Assembly (NCBI GenBank): GCA_910579935.1
Contig: CAJTVQ010000014.1
Location: 14,920 to 78,919, forward strand
Direction: 5' to 3'
DNA length: 64,000 nucleotides
From: an uncultured Lachnospiraceae bacterium
GTDB lineage: Bacteria; Bacillota; Clostridia; Lachnospirales; Lachnospiraceae
This document shows positions 1-9,077 of this stretch, one piece after another. Numbering within the stretch: the first letter of the stretch is position 1; every line of letters begins with the position of its first letter. The notes below the pieces were generated by a model, which was not told the DNA's origin, made no database searches, and saw only the letters and a list, made by a program, of their open reading frames with translations. The position numbers and the translations under genes were made by a program.

Positions 1-837
1 AAATTCACGCCGTTCGCTGTCGCTGTACATCGTCAGCGTAAGCGCGGCAAATTCTGCCGGAGCGGAACCTTCATAGACGATGTTCGGCTGAAAACTGCCG
101 TTTTTTACCGCATCCATAACCGAGAAAAAGGCATCGGACAACCGTCCCATATGGTTTTCCCCAAGAGAAGCGGTGGAATAGTCCCCGTCCAGACCGGCGC
201 GGAAACAGATTTCCTGCGACAGCAGAGGGGAAATACCGGTATAGGTACCATAGAGCGCCTTATAAACGGGCATGGTTTTTCCATGGATGGTACGGATAAA
301 AGCCTCCCTGTCCGCGGCAAGGGGATTCTGTTTATCCTGTGTGTCGGGAATAAAATAAGGACGCCCGGGAAGTACTTCGCGCACACTGCTCACCATACCG
401 GAAATATGCTTGATACTGTCGATGATCATATTTTCATCGTTGACAAAAATAATATTGCTGTGCTTACCCATAATTTCCACAACGAGCTTTTTGGAACACA
501 GGTCGCCCAATTCATTCAGGTGCTCCATCTCTATCTGCACGATACGCTCCAGCCCCGGCTGAACAATACCCGTAATACGGGCATTCTGAAGATGCTTACG
601 TAAAAGCATACAAAAACTGGGCGCCGTCAACGGGCTGGGTTTATTGTTTTCCGTCAGATAAATCAGAGGCAGGGAAGCCCCCGCCGAAATAAACAACCGT
701 TTCTGTCCGCCGTTTACCTTGATCGTCAGCAGAAGCTCGTCCGTTTCCGGCTGTGCAATTTTATAAATCCGTCCTCCAAGGAGGGTATCGTTCAATTCCT
801 TTACAATGTTAGCAATGGTTACACCGTCAAATGCCAT
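1..837 (-). CDS. rqcH: RqcH/FbpA family ribosome quality control protein, N-terminal part
   Basis: This gene begins at 837 and runs off the left edge, so only about 279 N-terminal residues of a protein usually near 580 are present. The reading starts MAFDGVTIANIVKELND and contains EIMGKHSNIIF and LPGRPY, which are hallmarks of the NFACT-N domain. Family members bind obstructed 50S subunits and add C-terminal alanine tails to stalled nascent chains; older annotations call them fibronectin-binding protein A. An AGGAAG/GAGGAC ribosome site precedes the ATG, and a promoter lies at 880-908. It is divergent from yicC. Identity is firm; the C-terminal part cannot be judged here. Confidence 0.9.
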   Translation of the reverse strand, partial: MAFDGVTIANIVKELNDTLLGGRIYKIAQPETDELLLTIKVNGGQKRLFISAGASLPLIYLTENNKPSPLTAPSFCMLLRKHLQNARITGIVQPGLERIVQIEMEHLNELGDLCSKKLVVEIMGKHSNIIFVNDENMIIDSIKHISGMVSSVREVLPGRPYFIPDTQDKQNPLAADREAFIRTIHGKTMPVYKALYGTYTGISPLLSQEICFRAGLDGDYSTASLGENHMGRLSDAFFSVMDAVKNGSFQPNIVYEGSAPAEFAALTLTMYSDSERREF

Positions 838-879
838 GGTAATGTCCTCGCTTCCTGTCAGTATTTTCCGTACCGGCTC

Positions 880-908
880 ATTTTACAATAATTCTATGTT
901 TACTGCAA
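880..908 (-). promoter_or_regulatory. Sigma-A promoter of rqcH
   Basis: On the minus strand the -35 reads TTGCAG (903-908) and the -10 reads TAAAAT (880-885) with a 17-bp spacer. It lies 43 bp upstream of the rqcH start. Confidence 0.65.
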
Positions 909-941
909 GGGGGAATGAGGTGCAACCTCGCGAAATTCGGC

Positions 942-970
942 TTGACGTTGGCAAAATGGTATTTTATAAT
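942..970 (+). promoter_or_regulatory. Sigma-A promoter of the yicC operon
   Basis: TTGACG (942-947), a 17-bp spacer and TATAAT (965-970), about 48 bp upstream of yicC. It is the likely promoter for the seven-gene run to cinA and is divergent from the rqcH promoter 34 bp away. Confidence 0.85.
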
Positions 971-1017
971 AAAAGGAAGTATGTAGGCATGATAAGACAC
1001 GGAAAGGGCAGAAGAGA

Positions 1018-1896
1018 ATGATTAAAAGTATGACAGGTTTCGGCAGGTGCGAGGTGTCGGAAGCGGAGCGAAAAGTTACGGTAGAGATGAAATCGGTGAA
1101 TCACAGATATCTGGATGTAAATATAAAGATGCCCAAGAAACTTAATTTCTTCGAAGCGGCAATCCGTTCGGAACTGAAGAATTATATCCAGCGCGGTAAA
1201 GTCGATATTTTTATCACATATGAGGATCTGACGGAAAATAATGTCTGCATCAAATATAATAAGGATATTGCAGCGGAGTATATGGGATATTTGAAACAAA
1301 TGGCGGAGGATTTCGGGCTGGATAACGACATTAAGGTATCCAAACTGTCCAGATATCCGGAAGTGCTGACCATGGAAGAACAGACCATAGACGAAGCGGA
1401 AATCTGGAAAGTGCTGGGCAAGGCAGTGCAGGGTGCGGCGGAAAGCTTTGTGGAGACGCGGATCAAGGAAGGGGAGAACCTGAGGGAGGATCTGACGGTC
1501 AAACTGGACGGAATGCTGGAACATGTGGAGTATATTACGGAGCGTTCCCCCAAGCTGATAGATGAGTACAGGAGAAAACTGAAGGAACGGGTGCATGAAC
1601 TGCTGGAGGATGCACAGGTGGATGAGAACCGGCTGCTGATGGAAATAACGCTGTTCGCCGACAAAGTCTGTGTGGATGAGGAACTGGTGCGTCTGCGCAG
1701 CCATATCGAGGCGACGAAGCAGGCGCTGTCGGAGGGCGGCAGCATCGGAAGAAAGCTGGATTTTATTGCGCAGGAGATGAACCGGGAAGCAAATACCATA
1801 CTTTCCAAGGCAAATGATCTGGAGACTTCCGGCCGGGCGATTGAACTGAAAACGGAAATCGAGAAGGTACGCGAACAGATACAGAATATAGAATAG
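1018..1896 (+). CDS. yicC: YicC/YloC family endoribonuclease-like protein
   Basis: A 292-residue protein of the usual family length. It opens with MIKSMTGFGR, the invariant YicC N-terminus, and ends with the DUF1732-type segment containing IEKVREQIQN. The E. coli relative is an endoribonuclease active on the small RNA RyhB; YloC is the Bacillus relative. That activity is inferred here. It is the first gene of a run in which the following genes are overlapping or closely spaced. A 21-nt leader separates it from a weak purine-rich ribosome site. The identification is secure, the substrate is not known. Confidence 0.93.
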   Translation: MIKSMTGFGRCEVSEAERKVTVEMKSVNHRYLDVNIKMPKKLNFFEAAIRSELKNYIQRGKVDIFITYEDLTENNVCIKYNKDIAAEYMGYLKQMAEDFGLDNDIKVSKLSRYPEVLTMEEQTIDEAEIWKVLGKAVQGAAESFVETRIKEGENLREDLTVKLDGMLEHVEYITERSPKLIDEYRRKLKERVHELLEDAQVDENRLLMEITLFADKVCVDEELVRLRSHIEATKQALSEGGSIGRKLDFIAQEMNREANTILSKANDLETSGRAIELKTEIEKVREQIQNIE

Positions 1897-1906
1897 GGGC
1901 GGTTGG

Positions 1907-2167
1907 ATGAGCAGGTTAATTCATATCGGTTTCGGCAATATTGTAAATACCGGTAAAATAATTGCGATCGTGAGTCCGGATTCCGCGCCGGTGAAACGCA
2001 TGGTGCAGAATGCGAAAGAGACAGGACAGGCAATTGACGCCACACAGGGAAGAAAAACAAAAGCGGTGCTTGTAATGGAGAACGGCCAGCTGGTGCTGTC
2101 GGCGCTTCTGCCGGAGACGATCGCGAACAGGGCGCAGGCGGAGAATGGAGATACAGATGAAGCGTAG
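1907..2167 (+). CDS. remA: RemA-like DUF370 regulator
   Basis: An 86-residue protein starting MSRLIHIGFGNIVN with DSAPVKRMVQ and ATQGRKTKAVLVM, all typical of the RemA/DUF370 family. In Bacillus RemA is a ring-forming DNA-binding activator of biofilm matrix genes. In Clostridia it nearly always sits between yicC and gmk, as here, even when no matrix operon is known, so the matrix role should not be assumed. It follows yicC by 10 bp, and its last codons overlap gmk. Confidence 0.9.
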   Translation: MSRLIHIGFGNIVNTGKIIAIVSPDSAPVKRMVQNAKETGQAIDATQGRKTKAVLVMENGQLVLSALLPETIANRAQAENGDTDEA

Positions 2168-2792
2168 AGGAATTTTAGTGGTGGTTTCCGGTTTTTCCGG
2201 AGCGGGCAAAGGCACGCTGATGAAAAAGCTGATTCAGACCTACGAACAGTATGCGTTGTCCGTTTCGATGACAACGAGAGCGCCTAGAGAGGGCGAGGAA
2301 AACGGCAGAGAGTATTTTTTCGTATCGAAAGAGGAATTTGAGGAAAAGATCCGTCAGGACGGTCTGGTGGAATATGCCGGCTATTGCGGCAATTATTACG
2401 GGACACCGAAACAATATGTGGAGGCGCAGCTGGCAGCAGGGAAAGATGTGATCCTGGAGATCGAAATACAGGGTGCGCTGAAAGTGAAGCAAAAATTCCC
2501 CACAGCCCTGCTGGTGTTTGTCATGCCGCCTTCGGCGGAAGAACTGAAGCGGCGGCTTGTCGGCAGGGGAACAGAGACGGTGGAAGTAATTGAGAAACGT
2601 TTAAGACGCGCCGGAGAGGAAGCGCAGGGAATTGAAAATTATGATTATATCGTAATCAATGACGATTTGGAGGAATGTACCAGGGAACTTCATTCCATGA
2701 TAAGGGCGGCACACCATACGCCGCACCGCAATGAGGAGTTTATAGAAAATATGAGACAGGAACTGAGCGTTCTGGTGAAAGGAGAAGAATAA
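2157..2792 (+). CDS. gmk: Guanylate kinase
   Basis: Catalyses ATP + GMP to ADP + GDP. The P-loop SGFSGAGKGTL lies near residues 9-19, followed by TTRAPREGEENGREYFFV, the GMP-binding lid region, and later GRGTETVEVIEKRL. I chose the ATG at 2157 (MKRRGIL) because GGAG at 2147-2150 is well spaced; an in-frame ATG at 2145 would add four residues. That gives 211 residues, normal for the family. The start overlaps the remA end and the stop overlaps the rpoZ start, so translational coupling is likely. Confidence 0.95.
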   Translation: MKRRGILVVVSGFSGAGKGTLMKKLIQTYEQYALSVSMTTRAPREGEENGREYFFVSKEEFEEKIRQDGLVEYAGYCGNYYGTPKQYVEAQLAAGKDVILEIEIQGALKVKQKFPTALLVFVMPPSAEELKRRLVGRGTETVEVIEKRLRRAGEEAQGIENYDYIVINDDLEECTRELHSMIRAAHHTPHRNEEFIENMRQELSVLVKGEE

Positions 2793-3196
2793 TGTTACAT
2801 CCATCTTATTCAGATTTAATGAAAGTGGTAAACAGTGAGGTTGAACAGGGAGAAGCGCCGGTGGTAAACAGCAGGTACTCCATCGTTATGGCGACGTCAA
2901 AAAGGGCAAGACAGATTATCGGCGGAGAAGAGCCCATGGTAAAGGCCGCAGGAAAGAAACCGTTATCTGTTGCAATAGAGGAGTTGAATCAGGCCAAGAT
3001 CAGGATTCTGAGCGAGGAAGAGGCGGAACAGCAGAGGCAGCAGGAAGAACTGATGGAAAGCCGTTATGAGAGAAACGAAATATTTGCCGGAAAACGGCCG
3101 GAGGAAGAAGAGAAACCGGAAGATGATCCTGCTGGGGACAGCAGTATGCAGGCCGGTGACGGAGAGGAACCGGAAGAAGATTCCGATTTGGAATAA
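2792..3196 (+). CDS. rpoZ: RNA polymerase omega subunit
   Basis: A 134-residue omega subunit that helps assemble RNA polymerase. The conserved core is the N-terminal 70 residues, with LHPSYSDLMKVVN, NSRYSIVMATSKRARQI and KPLSVAIEELNQAKI. A long, strongly acidic Glu-rich tail follows from about residue 70; this tail is lineage-specific and unlikely to be folded. The gene overlaps gmk by one base, and a terminator-like hairpin at 3213 follows it. Confidence 0.92.
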   Translation: MLHPSYSDLMKVVNSEVEQGEAPVVNSRYSIVMATSKRARQIIGGEEPMVKAAGKKPLSVAIEELNQAKIRILSEEEAEQQRQQEELMESRYERNEIFAGKRPEEEEKPEDDPAGDSSMQAGDGEEPEEDSDLE

Positions 3197-3212
3197 CGGC
3201 CGCAGGATCATT

Positions 3213-3250
3213 ATGTGCCCGTGGTATCGCCTGCGGGCATATTGTTTTCA
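3213..3250 (+). terminator. Possible intrinsic terminator or attenuator between rpoZ and rimO
   Basis: A 9-bp stem (3213-3221 with 3234-3242, one G-U pair) is followed by TGTTTTC. It ends 26 bp before rimO, so it may only reduce read-through into the second half of the operon. Confidence 0.5.
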
Positions 3251-3275
3251 TGGCGGCATGGATGGAGGTTTACTT

Positions 3276-4619
3276 ATGAAGCTGTTGTTGGTATCGCTGG
3301 GATGCGATAAGAATCTGGTGGATTCGGAAGTGATGCTGGGCCTGCTGGAACAGAAAGGCTATACGTTTACGGACGATGAAACAGAGGCGGAAATCGTTGT
3401 GGTGAATACCTGCTGTTTTATTAACGACGCTAAAGAAGAGAGCATCAATACGATTCTTGAAATGGCGGAATTAAGGAAGACGGGACAGGTAAAAGCGCTT
3501 ATCGTGGCAGGCTGCCTGGCACAGCGTTACCAAAAAGAAATCCGGGAAGAAATTGAGGAAGTGGATGCGATCGTCGGGACGGCAGCAGTGGAGGAAATTG
3601 CAGAGGCCGTGGAAGAGGCGCTTGCAGGAAAAGCGGAAAACCATATCGCGCCATTGGAACCGGAACAAAAACCGGCGGAAAATCACAGACGGCTTGTAAC
3701 CACAGGCGGTCATTATGCATACCTGAAAATTGCAGAGGGCTGCGATAAACACTGTACTTACTGTATCATACCGAAAGTGCGCGGGCCGTACTGCAGCGTG
3801 CCGATGGAACGGCTTGTGGCGGAAGCGGAACGGCTGGCACGGGAAGGTGTTAAGGAACTGATCCTGGTGGCGCAGGAGACGACACGGTACGGCCTGGATC
3901 TATACGGGGAAAAGAAACTTCCCGAATTACTGCGCAGGCTCTGTAAAATACCGCAGCTTTACTGGATACGCATTTTGTACTGCTATCCGGAGGAAATTAC
4001 GGAAGAACTGATTCAGACCATCAGGGAAGAGAAAAAAATCTGCCATTATCTGGATATACCGGTTCAGCACGGTGCGGATGCGGTGTTAAAACGGATGGGA
4101 AGAAGAACAGACAGCGGGGAAATACGTTCCATGGTAGAACGGCTGCGCAGGGAGATTCCGGATATCTGCTTAAGGACCACTCTGATCACCGGGTTCCCCG
4201 GCGAAACGGAAGAAGACCATGAGGAACTGTTGGATTTTGTGGAAGAGATGGAGTTTGACCGTTTGGGAGTCTTTACCTATTCCCAGGAGGAAGATACGCC
4301 CGCCGCGGAAATGGAGGGGCAGATAGAAGAGAGCGTGAAAGAGGACAGACGGGACGCCGTCATGGAACTGCAGCAGGAAATTGCTTACAGGATGGCGGAA
4401 GATATGGTGGGGAAGGAACTCTGTGCCATGATAGAGGGAAAAGTGGCGGACGAGGACGCTTATGTGGCACGTACGTATAAGGATGCGCCGAATGTGGACG
4501 GTTATCTTTTTATCAATACGGAAAAAACGCTGATGAGCGGGGATTTTGTGAAAGTGAAGATAACCGGTTCTTACGAATATGACTTGATAGGAGAGATATG
4601 TGATGAATTTACCGAATAA
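3276..4619 (+). CDS. rimO: Ribosomal protein S12 methylthiotransferase
   Basis: Radical SAM enzyme that methylthiolates the conserved Asp of ribosomal protein S12. The N-terminal MTTase domain carries Cys10 (SLGCDKN), Cys46 (VVNTCCF) and Cys80 (AGCLAQR), the ligands of the auxiliary cluster. The radical SAM motif CxxxCxxC uses Cys156, Cys160 and Cys163 (CDKHCTYC). A TRAM-like segment ends the 447-residue protein. A longer reading frame extends upstream, but the ATG at 3276 has GGAGG at 3264-3268 and begins with the family MKLLLVSLGC. SLGCDKN and the length point to RimO rather than MiaB. Confidence 0.94.
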   Translation: MKLLLVSLGCDKNLVDSEVMLGLLEQKGYTFTDDETEAEIVVVNTCCFINDAKEESINTILEMAELRKTGQVKALIVAGCLAQRYQKEIREEIEEVDAIVGTAAVEEIAEAVEEALAGKAENHIAPLEPEQKPAENHRRLVTTGGHYAYLKIAEGCDKHCTYCIIPKVRGPYCSVPMERLVAEAERLAREGVKELILVAQETTRYGLDLYGEKKLPELLRRLCKIPQLYWIRILYCYPEEITEELIQTIREEKKICHYLDIPVQHGADAVLKRMGRRTDSGEIRSMVERLRREIPDICLRTTLITGFPGETEEDHEELLDFVEEMEFDRLGVFTYSQEEDTPAAEMEGQIEESVKEDRRDAVMELQQEIAYRMAEDMVGKELCAMIEGKVADEDAYVARTYKDAPNVDGYLFINTEKTLMSGDFVKVKITGSYEYDLIGEICDEFTE

Positions 4620-5136
4620 ACTGACGATTCTCAGGATGATCATGATTCCGTTTTTTGTAGTATTCATGCTGTTTCCCATAACGGGCGGGACAGATAAATG
4701 GATTGCGCTTGCATTGTTTGTCATAGCCAGTTTAACGGATATGCTGGACGGACATATTGCGAGAAAGTATAATTTAGTAACCAATTTTGGAAAATTTATG
4801 GACCCGCTGGCAGATAAACTGCTGGTCTGCTCCGCCCTGATCTGTCTGGTGGATCTGAAGCGGATTCCCTCGTGGATCGTCATTATCATCATTGCAAGGG
4901 AATTCATTATCAGCGGTTTCAGGCTGATCGCATCGGACAATGGAGTGGTGATCGCAGCCAGTTACTGGGGGAAATTCAAAACTACGTTCCAGATGCTTAT
5001 GATATGCCTGATGATAGCGGATCTGGGGCCGCTGGAACTGCTGACGGAGATTGTGATGTGGGTGGCGCTGGTACTGACCGTGGTCTCTCTGGCGGACTAT
5101 CTGATGAAGAACAAAGGCGTGATGAAGGAGGGATGA
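4603..5136 (+). CDS. pgsA: CDP-diacylglycerol--glycerol-3-phosphate 3-phosphatidyltransferase
   Basis: Integral membrane enzyme making phosphatidylglycerol phosphate, the first step to phosphatidylglycerol. The CDP-alcohol phosphatidyltransferase signature is complete: DMLDGHIAR, then GKFMDPLADK within the cytoplasmic active site. Several hydrophobic helices span the 177 residues. The ATG at 4603 has AGGAG at 4590-4594; the GTG directly before it is less likely. The start overlaps the end of rimO by 17 bp, and cinA starts 4 bp after the stop. Confidence 0.93.
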   Translation: MNLPNKLTILRMIMIPFFVVFMLFPITGGTDKWIALALFVIASLTDMLDGHIARKYNLVTNFGKFMDPLADKLLVCSALICLVDLKRIPSWIVIIIIAREFIISGFRLIASDNGVVIAASYWGKFKTTFQMLMICLMIADLGPLELLTEIVMWVALVLTVVSLADYLMKNKGVMKEG

Positions 5137-5140
5137 TGCC

Positions 5141-6430
5141 ATGACGGTAGAATTGATTTCCGTTGGTACGGAATTATTGCTGGGAAATATCGTGAATACA
5201 AACGCGGCATTTTTGGCGGAAAAATGTGCGGATTTGGGTCTGTCCTGCTATTATCAGAGTGTGGTCGGGGATAATGAGGAACGCCTTACCGCAGTCCTTA
5301 AGGCTGCCATGGGACGTTCGGATATTATTATCCTGTCAGGTGGGCTGGGGCCTACGGAGGATGACCTGACCAAAGAAGCAGCGGCCAAAGTGATGGGCAG
5401 GGAACTCTGTATGCATGAACCGTCCCGCAAACGTATTGAGGACTTTTTCCGGAAAAGGAACATGGAGGCTACGGAAAACAACTGGAAACAGGCCATGATG
5501 CCGAAGGGGGCCATAGTTGTGGAGAATGAGAACGGTACGGCTCCGGGCGTCATTCTGGAGGAAGACGGTAAGAAAGTCATTTTATTGCCCGGTCCTCCGA
5601 ATGAACTGATTCCGATGTTTGAAAAAAGCATTATGCCCTATCTTTCAGGAGAGGATTCCACCATTTACTCCCAGACCGTGAAAATATGCGGAGTGGGAGA
5701 GAGCAAGGCGGAAACCATGGTGAAGGATTTAATTGACGGTCAGACCAATCCCACCATTGCTCCCTATGCAAAAAACTGCGAAGTGCATTTCCGGGTGACG
5801 GCAAAGGCTGCAAATGAAAAGGAGGCCAGAAAGCTCCTGAAGCCGGTGGTAAAAGAATTGAAGAGCCGGTTTGAAAACCATGTATATACTACGGATGCGG
5901 ATACGACACTGGAAAAGGCAGTCGTGGATCTGCTGGCGGCAAATAAACTGACGGTGAGTACGGTGGAATCCTGTACCGGCGGTATGCTGGCGGCAAGGAT
6001 CATCAATGTCCCCGGTGTATCCGATGTGTATAAATCAGGTTATATTACGTATTCCAATAAGGCCAAACGGAAGATCCTCGGTGTAAAGAAAGGTGTTTTG
6101 GAAAAAAAGGGCGCGGTCAGTGAAGAGGTGGCAAAGGAAATGGCCAAAGGGGCTGCACTGATCTCCAAGGCAGAAGTCGCAGTGGCGGTAACAGGGATTG
6201 CCGGGCCGGGAGGCGGCACGGAAGAAAAACCGGTCGGCCTGGTATATATTGCGTGCAGTGTATGTGGGAAAGTAACGGTGAAAAAATACAATTTCAGCGG
6301 AAACCGGGCCAAAATAAGAGAAACGACGGTATCTTCCGCATTGATTCTGATGCGCCAGTGTATCCTGGAATATTACAGTGAGGTAACGTTCGGTAAAAAG
6401 CTGGATGGAAATGCGGGCAGGCAGAAGTAG
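5141..6430 (+). CDS. cinA: CinA family nicotinamide-nucleotide amidohydrolase
   Basis: A 429-residue two-domain protein. The N-terminal MoCF-like domain (to about residue 170) has SVGTELLLGNIVNTN and LSGGLGPTEDDLTKE. The C-terminal PncC-type deamidase domain starts near residue 255 with VESCTGGMLAARI and includes VTGIAGPGGGTEEKPVGLV. CinA proteins salvage pyridine nucleotides by deamidating NMN; the competence link is historical. AGGAGG lies 8 bp before the ATG. It is the last recognised gene of the yicC operon. The usual downstream recA is absent. Confidence 0.93.
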   Translation: MTVELISVGTELLLGNIVNTNAAFLAEKCADLGLSCYYQSVVGDNEERLTAVLKAAMGRSDIIILSGGLGPTEDDLTKEAAAKVMGRELCMHEPSRKRIEDFFRKRNMEATENNWKQAMMPKGAIVVENENGTAPGVILEEDGKKVILLPGPPNELIPMFEKSIMPYLSGEDSTIYSQTVKICGVGESKAETMVKDLIDGQTNPTIAPYAKNCEVHFRVTAKAANEKEARKLLKPVVKELKSRFENHVYTTDADTTLEKAVVDLLAANKLTVSTVESCTGGMLAARIINVPGVSDVYKSGYITYSNKAKRKILGVKKGVLEKKGAVSEEVAKEMAKGAALISKAEVAVAVTGIAGPGGGTEEKPVGLVYIACSVCGKVTVKKYNFSGNRAKIRETTVSSALILMRQCILEYYSEVTFGKKLDGNAGRQK

Positions 6431-6473
6431 GGAATAGACGACCTGACGGAAAGTATCCCATGGAGGATGGAAT

Positions 6474-7709
6474 ATGGAGAGAGCGGAACAGGACACGGGA
6501 GGAAGATTTGACGGAGGAATTTTCAGCGGTCAGAGAGAAAGCCTGGGAGAGAATATACCATATCAGAATGGTGAAGGAAACAAAAGCGAACCGCAGGGAC
6601 AGCCGGGTGGTTATGGGAGCAGTCAGCAGGGACAGATGAACGGTTATGGGAGCAGTCAGCAGGGACGGCCGAACGGTTATGGTAACCGTCCGGGCGGATA
6701 TATGCCGGGACAAAGGCTGGTGAACCGTTGCGGACGGGCAGGGTGGAATGCCGGGATGCATGACTGCGATTTTCCGCTGCAGCATCAGGGAAACCGGTGC
6801 TTTTATGAGTGTCCGGAATGTCCGAAGCACAGGCAGTCCGGCCAGCTATTTCTGCTCATTGTCACGATTCCGGCCATGGGAATGCTGTTTTTGGCATTTT
6901 TGGCAACGCTGTTCTTTTTGCTGTGTCTGGTATCAAGCCGGCAGGCGGGGGCTGAAAAAAGCGGAATTTCCTCTTCTTATGAGGCAGGGGAACCAGAGAC
7001 GCCGTTTCAGCAGGAGAAGCCGGAAAACAAGGTTCCGGACTGGCAGGAGAAGGCTGAGGGGCAGGAAAGCGGGGATCATAGCGAATATTACGGTGAAATC
7101 AGGGATGCTGTCCGGACGGACCTTCCTTATTCGATCAGGTGGGAGAATTACGAATATGAGGGAAACAGCGATACGGTCATGATCGCGATCGATTATCCGG
7201 TGATAGAGGGAGATATCCCCAATATAGAATTGCTGAATGATGTGATCGCGGACGAGATAGACTATTTTGAGGAGTATTATGCGGAATATTCCAAATATAT
7301 GCTTCCGGAAGAAATATTTGCGGTCTACTCGGAAGGGTATGTCACCTATATGGACGAAGAAGTGATGAGTGTGGTTTTCAGTGAGAATATCTATACGGAT
7401 TATTGGGTGGACTGCGGTCTGTACTGCGTAAATATCGATATGGAGAACGGAGTCATCCTGGAAAACGGCAGTATACTGGACGTGGATGATGAGTTTGCCA
7501 TAGATTTCCGTACAAGGTGCAGGATGCAGAACGGGGATGTCGGTGCTTTGGAATATCTGACGGACCAGGAAGTGGCCTATTATCTGACGGACGGAACGAC
7601 GGGAATCATGTTTTTTACCCCTTTGGGGATGGAAATCGGACTGAATTGCGGGGAAGATTATCTGACGGTTACGTATAAGGATTACAAAGAATATCTGCTG
7701 AAATACTAA
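6474..7709 (+). CDS. Membrane protein with Gly/Gln-rich tail and RsiV/DUF3298-like outer domain
   Basis: A 411-residue protein I do not recognise by name. The first 85 residues are low complexity, with repeated YGSSQQGQ/R-type units. A short Cys-rich segment follows (CGRAG, CDF, CFYECPEC) that resembles a zinc-binding patch. One long hydrophobic stretch near residues 120-155 is the membrane anchor. The C-terminal 190 residues, with TDGTTGIMFFTPLGMEIG and VTYKDYKEYL, look like the end of DUF3298/RsiV-type extracellular domains; this is a pattern match from memory. GGAGG precedes the ATG. It lies 43 bp after cinA. Confidence 0.6.
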   Translation: MERAEQDTGGRFDGGIFSGQRESLGENIPYQNGEGNKSEPQGQPGGYGSSQQGQMNGYGSSQQGRPNGYGNRPGGYMPGQRLVNRCGRAGWNAGMHDCDFPLQHQGNRCFYECPECPKHRQSGQLFLLIVTIPAMGMLFLAFLATLFFLLCLVSSRQAGAEKSGISSSYEAGEPETPFQQEKPENKVPDWQEKAEGQESGDHSEYYGEIRDAVRTDLPYSIRWENYEYEGNSDTVMIAIDYPVIEGDIPNIELLNDVIADEIDYFEEYYAEYSKYMLPEEIFAVYSEGYVTYMDEEVMSVVFSENIYTDYWVDCGLYCVNIDMENGVILENGSILDVDDEFAIDFRTRCRMQNGDVGALEYLTDQEVAYYLTDGTTGIMFFTPLGMEIGLNCGEDYLTVTYKDYKEYLLKY

Positions 7710-7797
7710 GCGGAGCGGAAGCGGGAAGCGGGGAACGGAATGCGGAAAACGGGGAAAAGCGGAACATAAGAGAAGCACAAAAGAGGGAGGTATGCAG

Positions 7798-8154
7798 ATG
7801 GAAAAGGGAGTGGAACTGTACAAGGAGCTGATTGACGGACTGGTAAAGATATCCGGAAGCTGTGTGAATGCTGCTAAGGTAGAGGGCGGACTGGTTAAAG
7901 GCACTGCTGAGGATGCAGGAATCAATCAGATACTTGGAAAACTCTCGGAGGAGGAACGCAAAGTACTGGCGCAGTACATTTCCAAAACGTATCAGTCGGG
8001 CATTTATGATATGCTGGTACAGCTGGAATGGCTGCGTGAGTGCAGGGGGATGAAAATTTCCATGGAAGGCGAGGAACTGCCCCTCGGCCAGTTTGAGGGG
8101 ATTCCCTGTGATTATATCGGCCGGTGCGGTGACTGGGAGTGGCCGGAGGTATAG
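7798..8154 (+). CDS. Hypothetical 118-residue soluble protein
   Basis: I do not recognise this family. The protein has no signal peptide or membrane segment and is predicted mostly helical (MEKGVELYKELIDGLVKI, EERKVLAQYISKTYQSG). It ends in a CGDWEWPEV tail. The ATG at 7798 is chosen because GGGAGG at 7785-7790 is properly spaced; the ATG two codons earlier is too close. It lies 57 bp upstream of a P-loop ATPase gene and is probably co-transcribed with it. The pairing gives no clear function. Confidence 0.6.
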   Translation: MEKGVELYKELIDGLVKISGSCVNAAKVEGGLVKGTAEDAGINQILGKLSEEERKVLAQYISKTYQSGIYDMLVQLEWLRECRGMKISMEGEELPLGQFEGIPCDYIGRCGDWEWPEV

Positions 8155-8210
8155 AAGGAAAATGCTGTCTGGAACAGGACGGAAGAATGAAAGGGAAGAG
8201 GAGAACAGAT

Positions 8211-9077
8211 ATGGTATATTTATCACAGTTTCGGTTTCCGGACAGAGAACGGGAATATGATTTTACAATGAGTCAGAAGCGGACCTGCTATGATACGTTT
8301 TATCCTTTTCAGGTCATATCAAAACACGGCTTAGGTGTGCTGGATCTTGAGCCGGTGACGATTCTTTACGGCGGGAACGGCTCGGGGAAAACCACGGTGC
8401 TGAATGTGATTGCGGAAAAGCTGGGACTGACGCGTGATACATTGTATAACCGTTCCTGTTTCTTTGAAGATTATACCGGAATGTGCAGTTATGAAACGGA
8501 GAGAAGCATACCGGCAGGCAGCAGGATCATTACCAGTGACGACGTATTTGATTTTATGCTGAATCTGAGGAGCATGAATGACGGAATCGACAGGAAAAGG
8601 GAAGAACTGCTGGAAGACTATATGGATGCCAAGTATTCCCGGTTTCAGATGCGCTCGCTGGAGGATTATGAGCAGTTGAAAAAAGTGACCATGGTGAAGA
8701 GGAATACGCAGTCAAAATATATCCGTAAAAATCTGATGGACAATGTACGGGAGCATTCCAATGGGGAAAGCGCCTTTCTTTATTTTGCCGATAAGATCAA
8801 AGAGGACGGACTGTATCTGCTGGATGAGCCGGAGAACAGCCTTTCTCCGGAAAAACAGCAGGAACTGCTGCGGTTTTTGGAAGACTCGGCACGTTTTTTC
8901 GGATGCCAGTTCCTGGTTGCCACGCATTCCCCGTTTCTGCTTTCCATGAAAGGGGCAAAGATATACGACCTGGACGAAGAGCCTGTCGATGTGAAGCGCT
9001 GGACGGAACTGTCGAATGTGCGGGCTTATTATGACTTTTTTAAAAAATACGAAACAGAATTCAGGGATACGTTTTAA
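8211..9077 (+). CDS. AAA family ATPase of the ABC/SMC-like (AAA_21) type
   Basis: A 288-residue soluble ATPase. Walker A is GGNGSGKTT near residue 53, Walker B is LYLLDEPENSLSP, and the switch histidine lies in VATHSPFLLS. The combination of a DEPENSLSP Walker B and THSPF is typical of stand-alone AAA_21 ATPases related to RecF/OLD heads. Such proteins often work with small partners or in defence, but nothing here proves that. The start at 8211 (MVYLSQF) has a GGAAGAGGAG ribosome site; an upstream in-frame start would overlap the preceding gene. A hairpin element follows the stop directly. Confidence 0.8.
   Translation: MVYLSQFRFPDREREYDFTMSQKRTCYDTFYPFQVISKHGLGVLDLEPVTILYGGNGSGKTTVLNVIAEKLGLTRDTLYNRSCFFEDYTGMCSYETERSIPAGSRIITSDDVFDFMLNLRSMNDGIDRKREELLEDYMDAKYSRFQMRSLEDYEQLKKVTMVKRNTQSKYIRKNLMDNVREHSNGESAFLYFADKIKEDGLYLLDEPENSLSPEKQQELLRFLEDSARFFGCQFLVATHSPFLLSMKGAKIYDLDEEPVDVKRWTELSNVRAYYDFFKKYETEFRDTF

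Noticed and set aside
3066..3275. A longer rimO N-terminus
   Set aside because: It overlaps rpoZ and a hairpin; the family N-terminus starts exactly at 3276 behind GGAGG.
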